From: Rebecca billardiae RCC1528
Lineage: Eukaryota > Haptophyta
Reading direction: 5' to 3'
DNA length: 64,000 nt
Assembly (NCBI GenBank): GCA_965240325.2
Contig: OZ251224.1
Span: 186,001 to 250,000, forward strand
Shown here: one piece after another, positions 1-12,300 of the stretch
Layout: each line of letters starts with the position of its first letter
Numbering within the stretch: the stretch's first letter is position 1
Program-made: the position numbers and the translations under genes
The notes under the pieces: model-generated
What the model was told of the DNA's origin: nothing
What the model saw: the letters and a program-made list of their open reading frames with translations, nothing else
Databases searched by the model: none

Positions 1-1174
1 CATATGATATGCTGACTGCTATACTTACCGCAGAGTGTCCGCGCGGACAGCATCGCGCCATCGATCGATCATCGCATGTACTAGTGCGGGCGGCGTCACA
101 GTAGGACTCGCGCGGACGCGACTACTCAGTGTCAGTACTGATCGGTGCAGTCCGTCGTGGACGTGCCAGTCATCCGTGACGGTGGTTCCCGTCATCCCGC
201 AGTGGCCGTGACTCGCCACCGCCGACCGCGCCGGCTCGGTCCTAGTTATATATTGACTAGTCGCTCGGACGAGGAGTGATCCGCATCGGCGGCGGCACAT
301 CTGACTGCTGCTATACCGGGCTCGCTCCGGCTTCGGTCCACCCCCCCCCCCAGTCCGGTCACCATTGGAGCGTTACATCTTGACACTGCAATCGGCGGGA
401 TCGCCGCCTCTGATGATCTACGATAGCTCCTAGACCCATTCTATGATTTAACGACACAGGTAGGACGGCGCAGGTCTCCTGATTCGTCGTCGGCAGTGCC
501 CGATCGTCGACACGAAGTCGGCGCTGGTGGCAGAGCATAGCCTGAACCGCGATCGAATGGCTTGAGCGCGGCCTTGAGCTGCTGGAGACCACCCCAGGCG
601 GTCCCTTGGACGACATTACGGCCAGATGAATCAGATATGGATCATCAGCCACACCTGCTCCAATAGGTTCAGACTCTATTTTCTATAACTAAATACCCAT
701 TCCGGGCACAATTTTCGCATATGTATACAGGTGTCCGGAACGCTCCCGGATCGTGCTGAAATCTGAGTAAGGGGTGGGTAATTACATAGTAAAAATAGAG
801 TCTTCGAACCTATTGAGAGGTGGTCGGATGCGACTGATTATTAGTCTCGCCAGTTGATGAAGTATCATCATCAATTGGGGGTCGGAAGGGACTCTGCTGC
901 ATGGTCCGTGCGGTTGACTTCGGCTCGGGGCCAAGACGTAACGGAGCTGGGGGGGGTGGACCGGAGCCGGAGCCACCGTATATACGTGTAACATCCGTCC
1001 GGACCGATATCCCGCCATCTCGCGGAATATTATATTCACGCGCGCATATATATATATGCTTAATTATATTATTATTTGCGCGCGCGTCAGCGTGCCCGCA
1101 TCATCAATAATGTCAATGCTGCTGACGAGCTGATGATATTCGATCTGCCCAGCCGGCCCGCCAGCCGCCAGTCA
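1..1174. other. Non-coding spacer at window start
   Basis: No convincing gene is present. Composition is much less GC-biased than the neighbouring coding DNA and the open frames are short and lack protein-like content. It holds a homopolymer C run near 341-352, an imperfect terminal-inverted-repeat element at 661-815, and an AT-rich stretch at about 1028-1075 just downstream of the giant gene's stop codon, which may be its 3' flank. Confidence 0.6.
661..815. mobile_element. MITE-like element with ~45-bp imperfect terminal inverted repeats
   Basis: The left end starts CAATAGGTTC then AGACTCTATTTT. The right end, read as reverse complement, starts CAATAGGTTC then GAAGACTCTATTTTT. The similarity continues inward through a CTAT/ACTAT and a TTACCCA-like block. 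The element is about 155 bp with no coding capacity, which fits a miniature inverted-repeat transposable element. I see no clear target-site duplication, so the exact ends are provisional. Confidence 0.5.
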
Positions 1175-4100
1175 TCAGCCGCAGCCGATCGAGTGCAGGC
1201 CGTGCACGACCACGCCCACGCCCTGCGCGAGCAGCTCGTTGATCGCCTCGCCCGTCGAGCCGCCGCGCGCGATCGCGCGGTCGAAGAGGATGGGCACGAG
1301 CACGGTGACGGCGATGATGATCGGCTCCTCCACGCCGAGCGACTGCACCTCCGCCAGGCTCCAGCTGAGCAGCAGGTAGCGCGTCTGCCCCTCGCCAAAG
1401 CTGAGCGCGTACGAGAGCACGAGTGTGCACAGGGCGGCGTACACCGCCCACACGGCGAGCCACGCGGCGCAGAGGCGGAGGCGCGGGGGCAGCGCGAGCG
1501 CGCGCGCGGCGCGGCCGAGCGCGCCGCGCAGCCCGCGCCGCGCCCTCGCCTCGCGCTCCGCCTCCGCGCCCACCATCTCCTCGAACCAGCCGAGCAGCTC
1601 GGCGTAGGACACGGCGCCGCTGCCGTCTGTGTCGAGCTCGGAGAGCAGCCTGCGCACGCGCCGCGCGCGCAGGCGGAAGCCGAGCGCGTGCAGGAGCGCG
1701 CCAAACTCGGAGGTGTCGATGGCGCCGTTGCCGTCCGCGTCGAACGCGTCGAACTTGTGCCGCAGCATCTCGAGCGTCAGCGCGTCGAGGAGGTGCGTGC
1801 CGCCCGCACCCGGCGGCGGCGGCGCGGCCGGCGGCGGCGGCGCGGCCGGCGGCGGCGGCGCGGTCGGCGGCGTGGGCCGCGCGGGCGAGGGCGGCGTCAG
1901 CGGCTCCGCGCGCGCGCGCCAGCCCTCGGCGGCGGCCGCCGCCTCGGCCGCCGCCGCCTCGCCCTCGCCGCCATCCGTGCCGCCGCCTCCCGTGGGCACG
2001 ACCCTGCTGCCGCGGGCGGCGGCCGCGCGGGGCGAGGCGCGCGCCGGGCGGCGCGCGGGCGGCGACGCGGGCGGCCGTAGCGCGGCGCACTCGGCGCCGC
2101 CGAGCGGCGCGACGGCCGCGGCCGGGCTGCGCGCGCCGCCCGCGCGGCGCGGCGACCAGCGCGGCGGCGAGGGCGCGCCGGCCGAGGGCGGCGGCGACGC
2201 GACGGCGCCCGCGCCCGGCGCCGCGCCGCCCGCCGCTGCGCCGAGCGCGCCGGCTGGCGAGGCCACGGGCGAGGTGCGCGCGCGCGCCCACGCGCGCTCG
2301 CTGCCGCCGTCGGGCGGCGCGGCCGCGCGCGGCGAGCGCGGGCTGGCGGCGGCGCTGCCGCCGCCCGCCGCGCGCGCCGCGGCGGGCGGGTGCTGCTGAA
2401 CGCTCGCCGCCCCGGCGCCCGCGCCCTCGCCCGCGGCCGCCGCCCCGTCCGGCGGCGACGGCGGCATGCCGAGGCTGAATGGAGAGGCGCCGTCGGCGCG
2501 CGCGGACGGCTCTGGGCTCTCGGCGCGCGCGCGGGGCGGCAGCGTCGGCGGCAGCGTCGGCGGCGCGCGCGGCGAGCCGGCGGCCGAGCCCGCCGGCTGC
2601 AGCGGCCGCACCGCGTCCGCGCACTCGGCCGCGCCGCCGCGCGCCGCCCCGCCGGCCGGCGGCGCCCCGGCCGGCGGCGGCTCCGCCGCGCGCGCCTCGT
2701 CCGCCGTGTGTGCGTCGAGCTCGTCGTCGACGGGTCGGGCGCGCAGCTCGGCGTCGAGGACGTCGAGCAGCGCGCCGCGCGACGCGCGCCGCCCCGAGCC
2801 GACGCTGCGCCACGGGCCGGGCGCGGAGGCGCTTCTGAACGAGCCCGCTGCGCTGGCCTGGGCGCTGCCCGCGGCGGCGGCCGCGGCGCGCGCCGCGGCC
2901 GCGTCGCCGTCGCCGCCCAGGCTGGTGCGTCGCGCCACCTCCATGCGCAGCCACGAGCCGCCCTTGCGCCGGTCGGAGACCGTGCGGTGCAGTGCAAACG
3001 ACGAGCCGTTCGAGCCGCCCGCGCTGCCGCCGTCCAGCTCGGCGAGCGACACCGCGATGTTCACGCGCACGGCGGAGCGGAAGGGCGCGCGCTGCCGCCG
3101 CCGCTCGTCCAGCTCCGCCTTGAGGAAGGCGGCGAACACGCGCTGCGAGAGCGGCGCCGCGCGCCGCCCGTACCCCCAGCGGAAGATGGCGCGGAAGAGG
3201 CCGAGCGCGGGCGCGACGAGCGCGGCGGTGAGCACCGCGGTGAGCACCGCGTGCACCAGCACGACGCGCTCGCCGCCCAACTGCGCACCGCCCGCGCCGT
3301 CCGGCCGCGGCGCCTCTCTGGAGTCGTACAGCATGCACGACACGAGCAGCGACAGCAGCGCCATCGACCAGAAAGTCTGGCACAGCTCGGCGCGGCGCGC
3401 GTCCTCCGCGTCGGCGAGCAGCACGCCGAGCAGCGAGTGGTCCGTGCTCACCTTGTCCAGCACGCGCCGCAGCAGCGTGTCCGATGCGCGCGCCCTCCGC
3501 CGCTGCCGCGCGGGCGCGAGCGCGGCGAGCGCGCGCCGCGCCGCGCGGCCGCGCGCCGCCGCCTGCAGCGCGCGCGCCGCCGCCTCGGCGCGCGCGCCCG
3601 CGGCCGCGCCCGCGGCCGATCCCGCGCCCGCAGCGGACGGCGGCGGCGAAGGCGTCCTCGGCGGGCTCGCCCTCGGCGGCTTGGGCTTGGGCGCGCGCGC
3701 GCGCGGCTCGGCGGACGCGCCACGCTCCGCCGCCGCCGCCGCCGCCGCCGCCGTCGGCACGGGCGAGGCGCGCCCGCCGCCCGCCGCGCGTGCGCGCGCG
3801 GAGAAGGAGGCGGCGCGCTGCGCCTCGAGCTCGCGCGACGCGGCGCGCGCGAGCGCGCGCTCGGTCGACGCCATCGCTGCCGCCGCCTGCGCCTCGCGCC
3901 GCCTGCGCTCTGCGCGCTCCGCCTCGCGCCGCGCCGCGCGCTCGGCCGCGTGCCGCCCGCCGCCGAGCGCGGCCGAGAGCGACGACGCCGAGCGCGCGCG
4001 GCTGAGCCGGCCGGTCGAGCCGGTGGGCGAGTCGTCGCACCCCGCGCTGGAGAGCCCGCTGCTCTCGCTCAGCCCGCCCGCCCCCTTCCCGCACCCCTCG

Positions 4101-6323
4101 GCGCCGCGCTCCGCGCGCCGCGCCGCGCCGCCCGGCTCGAGCCTCGCCGAGAGCAGCGCCAGCCGCTGCCGCCGCCTGCGCGCGTCGCGCCAGTCCTGCG
4201 CGCCGAGCAGCGCGACCGTCACGAGGCACGCGGCGGCCATGCTGAGGACGAGGCCGTAGATCAGCGGGCTCGCCTCCACCTGCGCGCGCGAGCTCAGCGG
4301 CGCGCCCGCCTCCTCCGCGCCCAGCGTGTTCACGTTGAAGCTGCGCGCGTCCGCCGCCGCCTCGCCCGCGCTGCCCGGCACGGACACGCCCGCAAAGTCG
4401 GTCAGGTGGTTGCACGCGCAGTAGTGCAGCGACGGGTCGGGGCCCGGCACGGGCGCGCAGCCGTCGTCCGCCCACTGCCGCGCCGCCTCGTCCCAGAAGA
4501 CGCACGCCAGCGCCTCGCCCTCCGCCGCCGGCTGCGCCACCGGTATGTGCAGCACCACCGCCTCCTCCAGCCCGGCCACGCGCAGCGCGCCGCCCCCCGC
4601 CGCCGCGTACAAGCTGGCGGAGAAGACGGGCGTGGACAACCCGCGCGCCACGGACGCGGTGGCGGCGCCGCTCGAGTTGGCGCCGTGCACGTTGCGCGCG
4701 ATCGCCCAGAGCACGACGTCCACGCCGCCGCCGAGCTCCGCCGCCGAGAGCGCGTCGAACACGCCCGCGGGCACGCCGACGCCGCCCTGCCCGCCCGGGC
4801 CGCCGAGCGTCGAGTTGCGCAGCCGCGCCGCGCTCTCACGCCGCGCGCTCACGTTGAGCGCGGCGCCGAGCAGCTGCGCGGCGCCCTCGCCCGACACGGC
4901 GCCCGCGAGCAGCGCGCTCGCGAGCGAGGTGGCGGCGAACGCCGCCGCCGCGCCCACCGCCGCGTCCACGCCCGGCACGCCCGTCTCGCCCGCGCCGAGC
5001 GCCCCGTCCACCGCCGCCATCAGCATGGCCGCCGTGCCGCCGTCCACGCCGTCCGAGCGCGCGCCGTGCGCGAGCGCGCCCGCGTGCTCGAGCGCGGACT
5101 GCTGCGCACCGCCGCTGAGCGCGCCCAGGGGCACGGCGTCGGTGACCACCGCGGCGAGCGCGCCCGCCGAGTGCGCGCGCGCCTCCGCAGTCGACACGCC
5201 CGCCGCCTCCGCGCGCGCCGTCAGCTGCAGCAGCTGCTCCACCGCCCAGGACGCGGCCGCGGCGCTCGCGTTGGGCTGCGCGGCGCCGCCGCCGCCGCCG
5301 AGCGTCGCGGTGGGGAGGAGCCCGGCGAGCGCGCTCACGAGCTGCGTGGCCGCGGCGCCCTGCCCGGCGCCCACGGCCGCGCGCGCACGCGCCAGCAGCT
5401 CGGCCAGCTCCGCGTCGTCGATGGGCGGCGGCGCGCCCACGTCGACGGGCGCGGCCGCGCTCGCCTCCGCGCCCCACGCGTCCCGCACGCGCACGGCGCA
5501 GCTGCGGTTGCCCGCGGGCAGCAGCGCGTCCGCGAAGGGCGCGCTGCCCGCCGCGCCGAGCGAGGCGGCCGCGCTCGCCGCGCCGCCGCCGCCGCCCGCC
5601 ACCTCCGCAGCGTGCGCGAACGCGTAGCTGAGCGGCAGGTCCTCCGCGTCGTCCGCCCAGCCGGACGCCTGCAGTCGGAAGCGCGTCTGCAGCGCCACGC
5701 CCGACGGCGGCGAGACGCTCAGCGCGCCGCCCCACGGCGGGCGGTTGATCGTGACGAGCACCTGGCCGTACACGCTGGCACCCGGCGCGTACGCCGGGCC
5801 CGACGGCGTGACCGTCAGCCGGAACGCGTACGTCGCGCCCGGCGTGAGCACGCCCGGCCGCAGCGCGAGGTTGGGACTTGCCGCGCCCGTGCTGCTGACC
5901 GCACCCGTGTCGTGCAGCGCGAGGCCGGCGGGCCGCGCGGCGCCGTCGGCGTCGAGCAGCGAGGCGGACCACGCGTACGCGAACGAGGCGGCGCCCGCGT
6001 CGGCGAGCGCCTCGGATGCCGCGTCCAGCCGCGCCCGCAGCGCCAGCCGCGCCGAGGGCAGCGCCCAGCTCGGGTTGTACTTGGGCCTGCTCAGAGGCTC
6101 GAACAGCAGCCGCGGCAGAGGGCCGCCCACCACCTCGACGGAGGCGGTGGCGGTGGCGGGGGCGAAGGTGGGCTTGGAGACGGTGAGCGTGAGCGCGTAC
6201 GTGCCGATGCCGAGCACGCCCGCGGGCAGCGCGAGCACCGCCGCCGACGCGTTCGCGCCCAGCTCGACGGGCGCGCCGTCGTCCGCGCGCACCATCGCCC
6301 ACGCGTACGCCAGCCCGGTCGAC

Positions 6324-6354
<31 letters not shown>

Positions 6355-9300
6355 CCGGCTGGTTGGGGTCGAGCGAGGCGCTGCCGTCGACGAGCAGCGC
6401 GGCGCCGGCCGAGACGCGCCGGTCGCCGCCCGCGATCACCGCGCGCAGCGCCTCGCGCAGCACCACCACGCGCACGCTCGCCGCCGCCGCCTGCGAGGGC
6501 GCGGCGGCCATGCTGGCGCGCAGCTCAAAGGTGAACGTGTGCCGAGCGCTCAGTGAGTGCGGCGGCAGCAGCAGCGAGGCGAGGCGCTCGCCGCTGAGGT
6601 CGGGGAGCGCCGCGGCGGAGGCGTCGGCGCTCGGGTCTTCGCTGCGCGCCACGCCCGCCACGCGCCACTCGAAGCCCATCGCCGGCTCGAACGCCGCCGG
6701 CCAGCACGGCGCCAGCCCCGCGTCGCCGCGCAGCAGCAGCGCTTGAGACGCGCGCACGCGCACCTCCGAGGGGCCGGCGATCGCGAGGCTCGGGGCCGCG
6801 CCGCCCGCGCGCGAGATTGCGATCTCGACGGGCGCGGCGGCGACGCCGAGGAACGAGGTGACGCGCAGCACGAACACAAAGCCGCCGCTCACGCCCAGCT
6901 CGTCGGCGCCCAGCGTGAGCACCGCCGTGTCGGCCGGCAGCGCGCGCAGGTGCGCGTTGAGCGCCGCCGCGCGCGCCGAGCGGCTCGGGTCGACGCGCCA
7001 CTCAAAGGCGGCGGGGCCGATGCCGCCGGGCGACGAGGCGGAGGCGTCGAGCTGCAGCGACGCGCCCGGGCAGCTCGAGACGCTCGACGGCCCCGACACC
7101 GCCGCCTCGGGCGCCGGGCACGGCACGCCCTTGCCGCACGGCGCGTCCGCGTCAACCGCCGCGCCGCCGGCCGCGTACAGCTGCTCGCGCTCGGCGCAGC
7201 CGTCCGCGCACGCGCCGGGCAGCAGCGCGCGCGCGCGCAGCGCGAGCGCGCTGCCCGGCCGCACGGCGGTGCGCGCGTCGAGCTGCGCCACCAGCGCGCT
7301 GCCGTCCGCCCAGTAGCACAGCGGCGCCGCGCCGCCGCGCCCGCGCAGCAGGTCGACGCTGCTGTCGCTGAGCACGACGCTGCACGGCTGCGCGCCCGAC
7401 ATGCCCGCGCGGTCGGTCGGCTGACCGTCGAAGCGCAGCAGCAGCGACGTCGCCTCGGCGTTGAAGGTCACCGAGAGCAGCTGCGGCGGGTGCAGCCCGA
7501 CGAACTCGAAGAACACGCCGCCCTCCGCCTCCGCCTCGTCGGGCGTGAACTGCTGCCCGTTGAGCGCCACGCGCACGGCCGCGCGCCCCGCTGCGCCGTA
7601 CCGCGTGACCACGCCCACGTGCGAGCCGTTGCCGCGCGTCGGCGCGGAGGCGAGCGCGGCGCCAAAGGCCACGCGCAGCAGGGACAGCTCGCCGAGCGCG
7701 TCGAGCCCCTCGCCGAGCACCTCCACGCTCGTGCCGCCCTTCGCGTCGCCCGCCGCCGGGTGCACGCGCAGCAGCGTCGGCTCGTCGTAGTAGGCGTAGC
7801 GCGCGCCGCCGCCAGCCGTGGTCGAGTGCGCGCTGCCGTTGCCCAGCGAGATCTCGAGGGCGTACGACGCGGGCGCGGCGGAGGGCGCGGGCGGGAGCGT
7901 GCAGCGCGCGCGGCTCGAGCCGTCCGCCGCGGGCGCCAGCAGCGCCGCGGGCGCCGCGCAGCCGCCGCCGCCGCCGCCGAGCACGCAGCACAGCAGCCCG
8001 GGCCCGTGCTCGGCAAAGCCCGCGCCCACCACCGTCACCACCGTGCCGCCGCGCACGGGGCCGCCGGGCGGGTGGACGGACGCGACCGAGACGGCGCTCA
8101 GCTCGTACAGCTCGAAGGTGATCGGCTCGAACAGCGGCTGCACGCCCGCGTCCGAGCCGTCCAGCGCCAGGCTCAGCCGGTACGCGCCCGCAGCGGCGGC
8201 AGCGGGTGCGGCACACACAACACGCGCGTCGTCCAGCACTGCCGCGGCCGAGGGCAGCGCCGCCGCGCCCGTTGGCTCGGAGGCGGCGTCGACGGGCGTG
8301 AACGCGCAGCGCGCGCCGCTCAGCGAGGCGAAGCCGCCGCCGTGCAGCGTGATCGCGCCCGCTGCGCCGAGCGGCGCGCCCGCCGGCGTGCCCGAGAGGA
8401 CGAATGCCCGGACAGCTCGGGGCGGCGGGGGCGGCGCGCTCGGCGGCGGGCGCGCGGGGCGCGGCGGTGGCGGCCGCGGCGGCGACGCCGGTGGAGGGAG
8501 AGGCAGGCCGGTGGGGGGCGGCGGCGGTGCGGGCGGCATGCGCGGCGGCGGTGCGCTCGGCGGCGCGAGGCGCGGCGGCGGCCGTGGGGCGATGGCCGAC
8601 GGTGGCTGCGGCGGCGACGAGGGCGGAGGCGGCGCCTGCGGAGGCGCGGGCAGCTGCGGCGATGCAGGGCGCGGCGGCGGGGTCGGCGGCGGAGGGCGTG
8701 GCGGCTGGCTCGGTGGCGGCTGAGGCGGAGGTGCTGGTGGGCGCGACGGTGGCAGCGCTGGCGGTGGGCGTGGCAGTGGCGACGGTGGCGGCGAGCGGGG
8801 AGGCGGGCGCGGCGGTGCGCTCGGAGGCGGCACAGGCGTCGGGCTCCGTGGCGGCGGGCTGACTGGCGGGCCTGGCGGCGGGCTTGGCTGATGTGCTGGC
8901 AGCGGCGATGGTGGCGGTGGGATGGGCAGTGGATGCGGTGGCGGCGGCGACGACGGCGGAGACGAGGGCGAAGTGGGCGGTGGCGGGGCAGGGGATCTCG
9001 ACGGGGGTGGGCTGGGTGGCGGGCTCGGTGGCAGCGGCACAGGCGGTGATGAGGGCGGTGGCGAGGGCGGTGGGCTCGGTGTTGGGCGCAGCGGCGGCGT
9101 TGACGGCGGCGGCACCGGTGGAGGGCTCTGCGGCGAGCTCGGCGGTGGCGGCGCGGGCAGCGGTGGTGGTGGCGGCGACGGCGGTGGGCTCGGCGGTGGG
9201 CTCGGCGGTGGCGGCAACGGCGGTGGCGACGGTGGAGGCAAAGGTGGCGGCACCGGTGGCGGGCGTGGCGGTTGCGGTGCAGGCGGTGGTGATGGTGGCG

Positions 9301-12300
9301 GCAACGGTGGTGGGCTCGGTGGTGGGCTGGGCGGTGGCGGCAACGGCGGCTGTGATGGTGGCGGCAACGGTGGTGGGCTCGGTGGCGGGCTCGGCGGTGG
9401 CGGCAGCGGCGGCTGTGATGGTGGCGGTGACGGCGGTGGGCTCGGCGGTGGGCTCGGCGGTGGCGGCAACGGCGGTGGCGACGGTGGAGGCAAAGGTGGC
9501 GGCACCGGTGGCGGGCGTGGCGGTTGCGGTGCAGGCGGTGGTGATGGTGGCGGCAACGGTGGTGGGCTCGGTGGTGGGCTGGGCGGTGGCGGCAACGGCG
9601 GCTGTGATGGTGGCGGCAACGGTGGTGGGCTCGGTGGCGGGCTCGGCGGTGGCGGCAGCGGCGGCGGTGATGGTGGCGGTGACGGTGGTGGGCTCGGCGG
9701 TGGGCTCGGTGGTGGCGGCAACGGTGGTGGCGACGGTGGAGGCAAAGGTGGCGGCACCGGTGGCGGGCGTGGCGGTGGCGGTGCAGGCGGTGGTGATGGT
9801 GGCGGCAACGGTGGTGGGCTCGGTGGTGGGCTGGGCGGTGGCGGCAGCGGCGGCTGTGATGGTGGCGGCAACGGTGGTGGGCTCGGTGGCGGGCTCGGCG
9901 GTGGCGGCAGCGGCGGCTGCGATGGTGGCGGTGACGGTGGTGGGCTCGGTGGTGGGCTCGGTGGTGGCGGCAACGGTGGTGGCGACGGTGGAGGCAAAGG
10001 TGGCGGCACCGGTGGCGGGCGTGGCGGTTGCGGTGCAGGCGGTGGTGATGGTGGCGGCAACGGTGGTGGGCTCGGTGGCGGGCTCGGCGGTGGCGGCAGC
10101 GGCGGTGGCGACGGTGGAGGCAAAGGTGGCGGCACCGGTGGCGGGCGTGGCGGTGGCGGTGCAGGCGGTGGTGATGGTGGCGGCAACGGTGGTGGGCTCG
10201 GTGGTGGGCTGGGCGGTGGCGGCAGCGGCGGCTGCGATGGTGGCGGTGACGGTGGTGGGCTCGGTGGCGGGTTCGGCGGTGGGGGCAGCGGCGGCGGTGA
10301 TGGTGGCGGTGACGGTGGTGGGCTCGGTGGTGGGCTCGGCAGTGGCGGCAACGGCGGCGGCGACGGTGGAGGCAAAGGTGGCGGCACCGGTGGCGGGCGT
10401 GGCGGTTGCAGTGCAGGCGGTGGTGATGGTGGCGGCAACGGTGGTGGGCTCGGTGGTGGGCTGGGCGGTGGCGGCAGCGGCGGCTGCGATGGTGGCGGTG
10501 ACGGTGGTGGGCTCGGTGGCGGGCTCGGCGGTGGCGGCAACGGCGGCTGTGATGGTGGCGGTGACGGTGGTGGGCTCGGTGGCGGGCTCGGCGGTGGGGG
10601 CAGCGGCGGCGGTGATGGTGGCGGTGACGGTGGTGGGCTCGGTGGTGGGCTCGGCAGTGGCGGCAACGGTGGTGGCGACGGTGGAGGCAAAGGTGGCGGC
10701 ACCGGTGGCGGGCTTGGGGGTGGCAGTGCAGGCGGTGGCGACGGTGGCGGCAATGGCGGCGGGCTCGGCGGCGGGCTCGGCGGTGGCGGCAACGGTGGCG
10801 GCGACGGTGGCGGCGATGGTGGCTGGCTTGGTGGCGGGCTTGGCGGTGGCGGTGCAGGCGGTGGTGAAGGTGGCGGCAACGGTGGTGGGCTCGGTGGCGG
10901 GCTCGGCGGTGGCGGCAACGGCGGCGGTGATGGTGGCGGTGACGGCGGCGGCCTCGGTGGCGGGCTCGGCGGTGGCGGCAACGGTGGCGGCGACGGTGGC
11001 GGCGATGGTGGCTGGCTTGGTGGCGGGCTTGGCGGTGGCGGTGCAGGCGGTGGTGAAGGTGGCGGCACCGGTGGCGGGCTCGGCGGCGGGCTTGGGGGTG
11101 GCAGTGCAGGCGGTGGCGACGGTGGCGGCAATGGCGGCGGGCTCGGCGGCGGGCTCGGCGGTGGCGGCAACGGTGGTGGCGACGGTCGCGGCGATGGTGG
11201 CTGGCTTGGTGGCGGGCTTGGCGGTGGCGGTGCAGGCGGTGGTGTGGGTGGCGGCAACGGTGGTGGGCTCGGCGGCGGGCTCGGCGGTGGCGGCAGCGGC
11301 GGCTGCGATGGTGGCGGCAACGGTGGTGGGCTCGGTGGGGGGCTCGGCGGTGGCGCCAACGGCGGCGGTGATGGCGGCGGCAACGGTGGTGGGCTCGGTG
11401 GCGGGTTCGGCGGTGGGGGCAGCGGCGGCGGTGATGGTGGCGGTGACGGTGGTGGGCTCGGTGGCGGGTTCGGCGGTGGGGGCAGCGGCGGCGGTGATGG
11501 TGGCGGTGACGGTGGTGGGCTCGGTGGTGGGCTCGGCAGTGGCGGCAACGGTGGCGGCGACGGTGGAGGCAAAGGTGGCGGCACCGGTGGCGGGCGTGGC
11601 GGTTGCAGTGCAGGCGGTGGTGATGGTGGCGGCAACGGTGGTGGGCTCGGTGGTGGGCTGGGCGGTGGCGGCAGCGGCGGCTGCGATGGTGGCGGTGACG
11701 GTGGTGGGCTCGGTGGCGGGCTCGGCGGTGGCGGCAACGGCGGCTGTGATGGTGGCGGTGACGGTGGTGGGCTCGGTGGCGGGCTCGGCGGTGGGGGCAG
11801 CGGCGGCGGTGATGGTGGCGGTGACGGTGGTGGGCTCGGTGGTGGGCTCGGCAGTGGCGGCAACGGTGGTGGCGACGGTGGAGGCAAAGGTGGCGGCACC
11901 GGTGGCGGGCTTGGGGGTGGCAGTGCAGGCGGTGGCGACGGTGGCGGCAATGGCGGCGGGCTCGGCGGCGGGCTCGGCGGTGGCGGCAACGGTGGCGGCG
12001 ACGGTGGCGGCGATGGTGGCTGGCTTGGTGGCGGGCTTGGCGGTGGCGGTGCAGGCGGTGGTGAAGGTGGCGGCAACGGTGGTGGGCTCGGTGGCGGGCT
12101 CGGCGGTGGCGGCAACGGCGGCGGTGATGGTGGCGGTGACGGCGGCGGCCTCGGTGGCGGGCTCGGCGGTGGCGGCAACGGTGGCGGCGACGGTGGCGGC
12201 GATGGTGGCTGGCTTGGTGGCGGGCTTGGCGGTGGCGGTGCAGGCGGTGGTGAAGGTGGCGGCACCGGTGGCGGGCTCGGCGGCGGGCTTGGGGGTGGCA

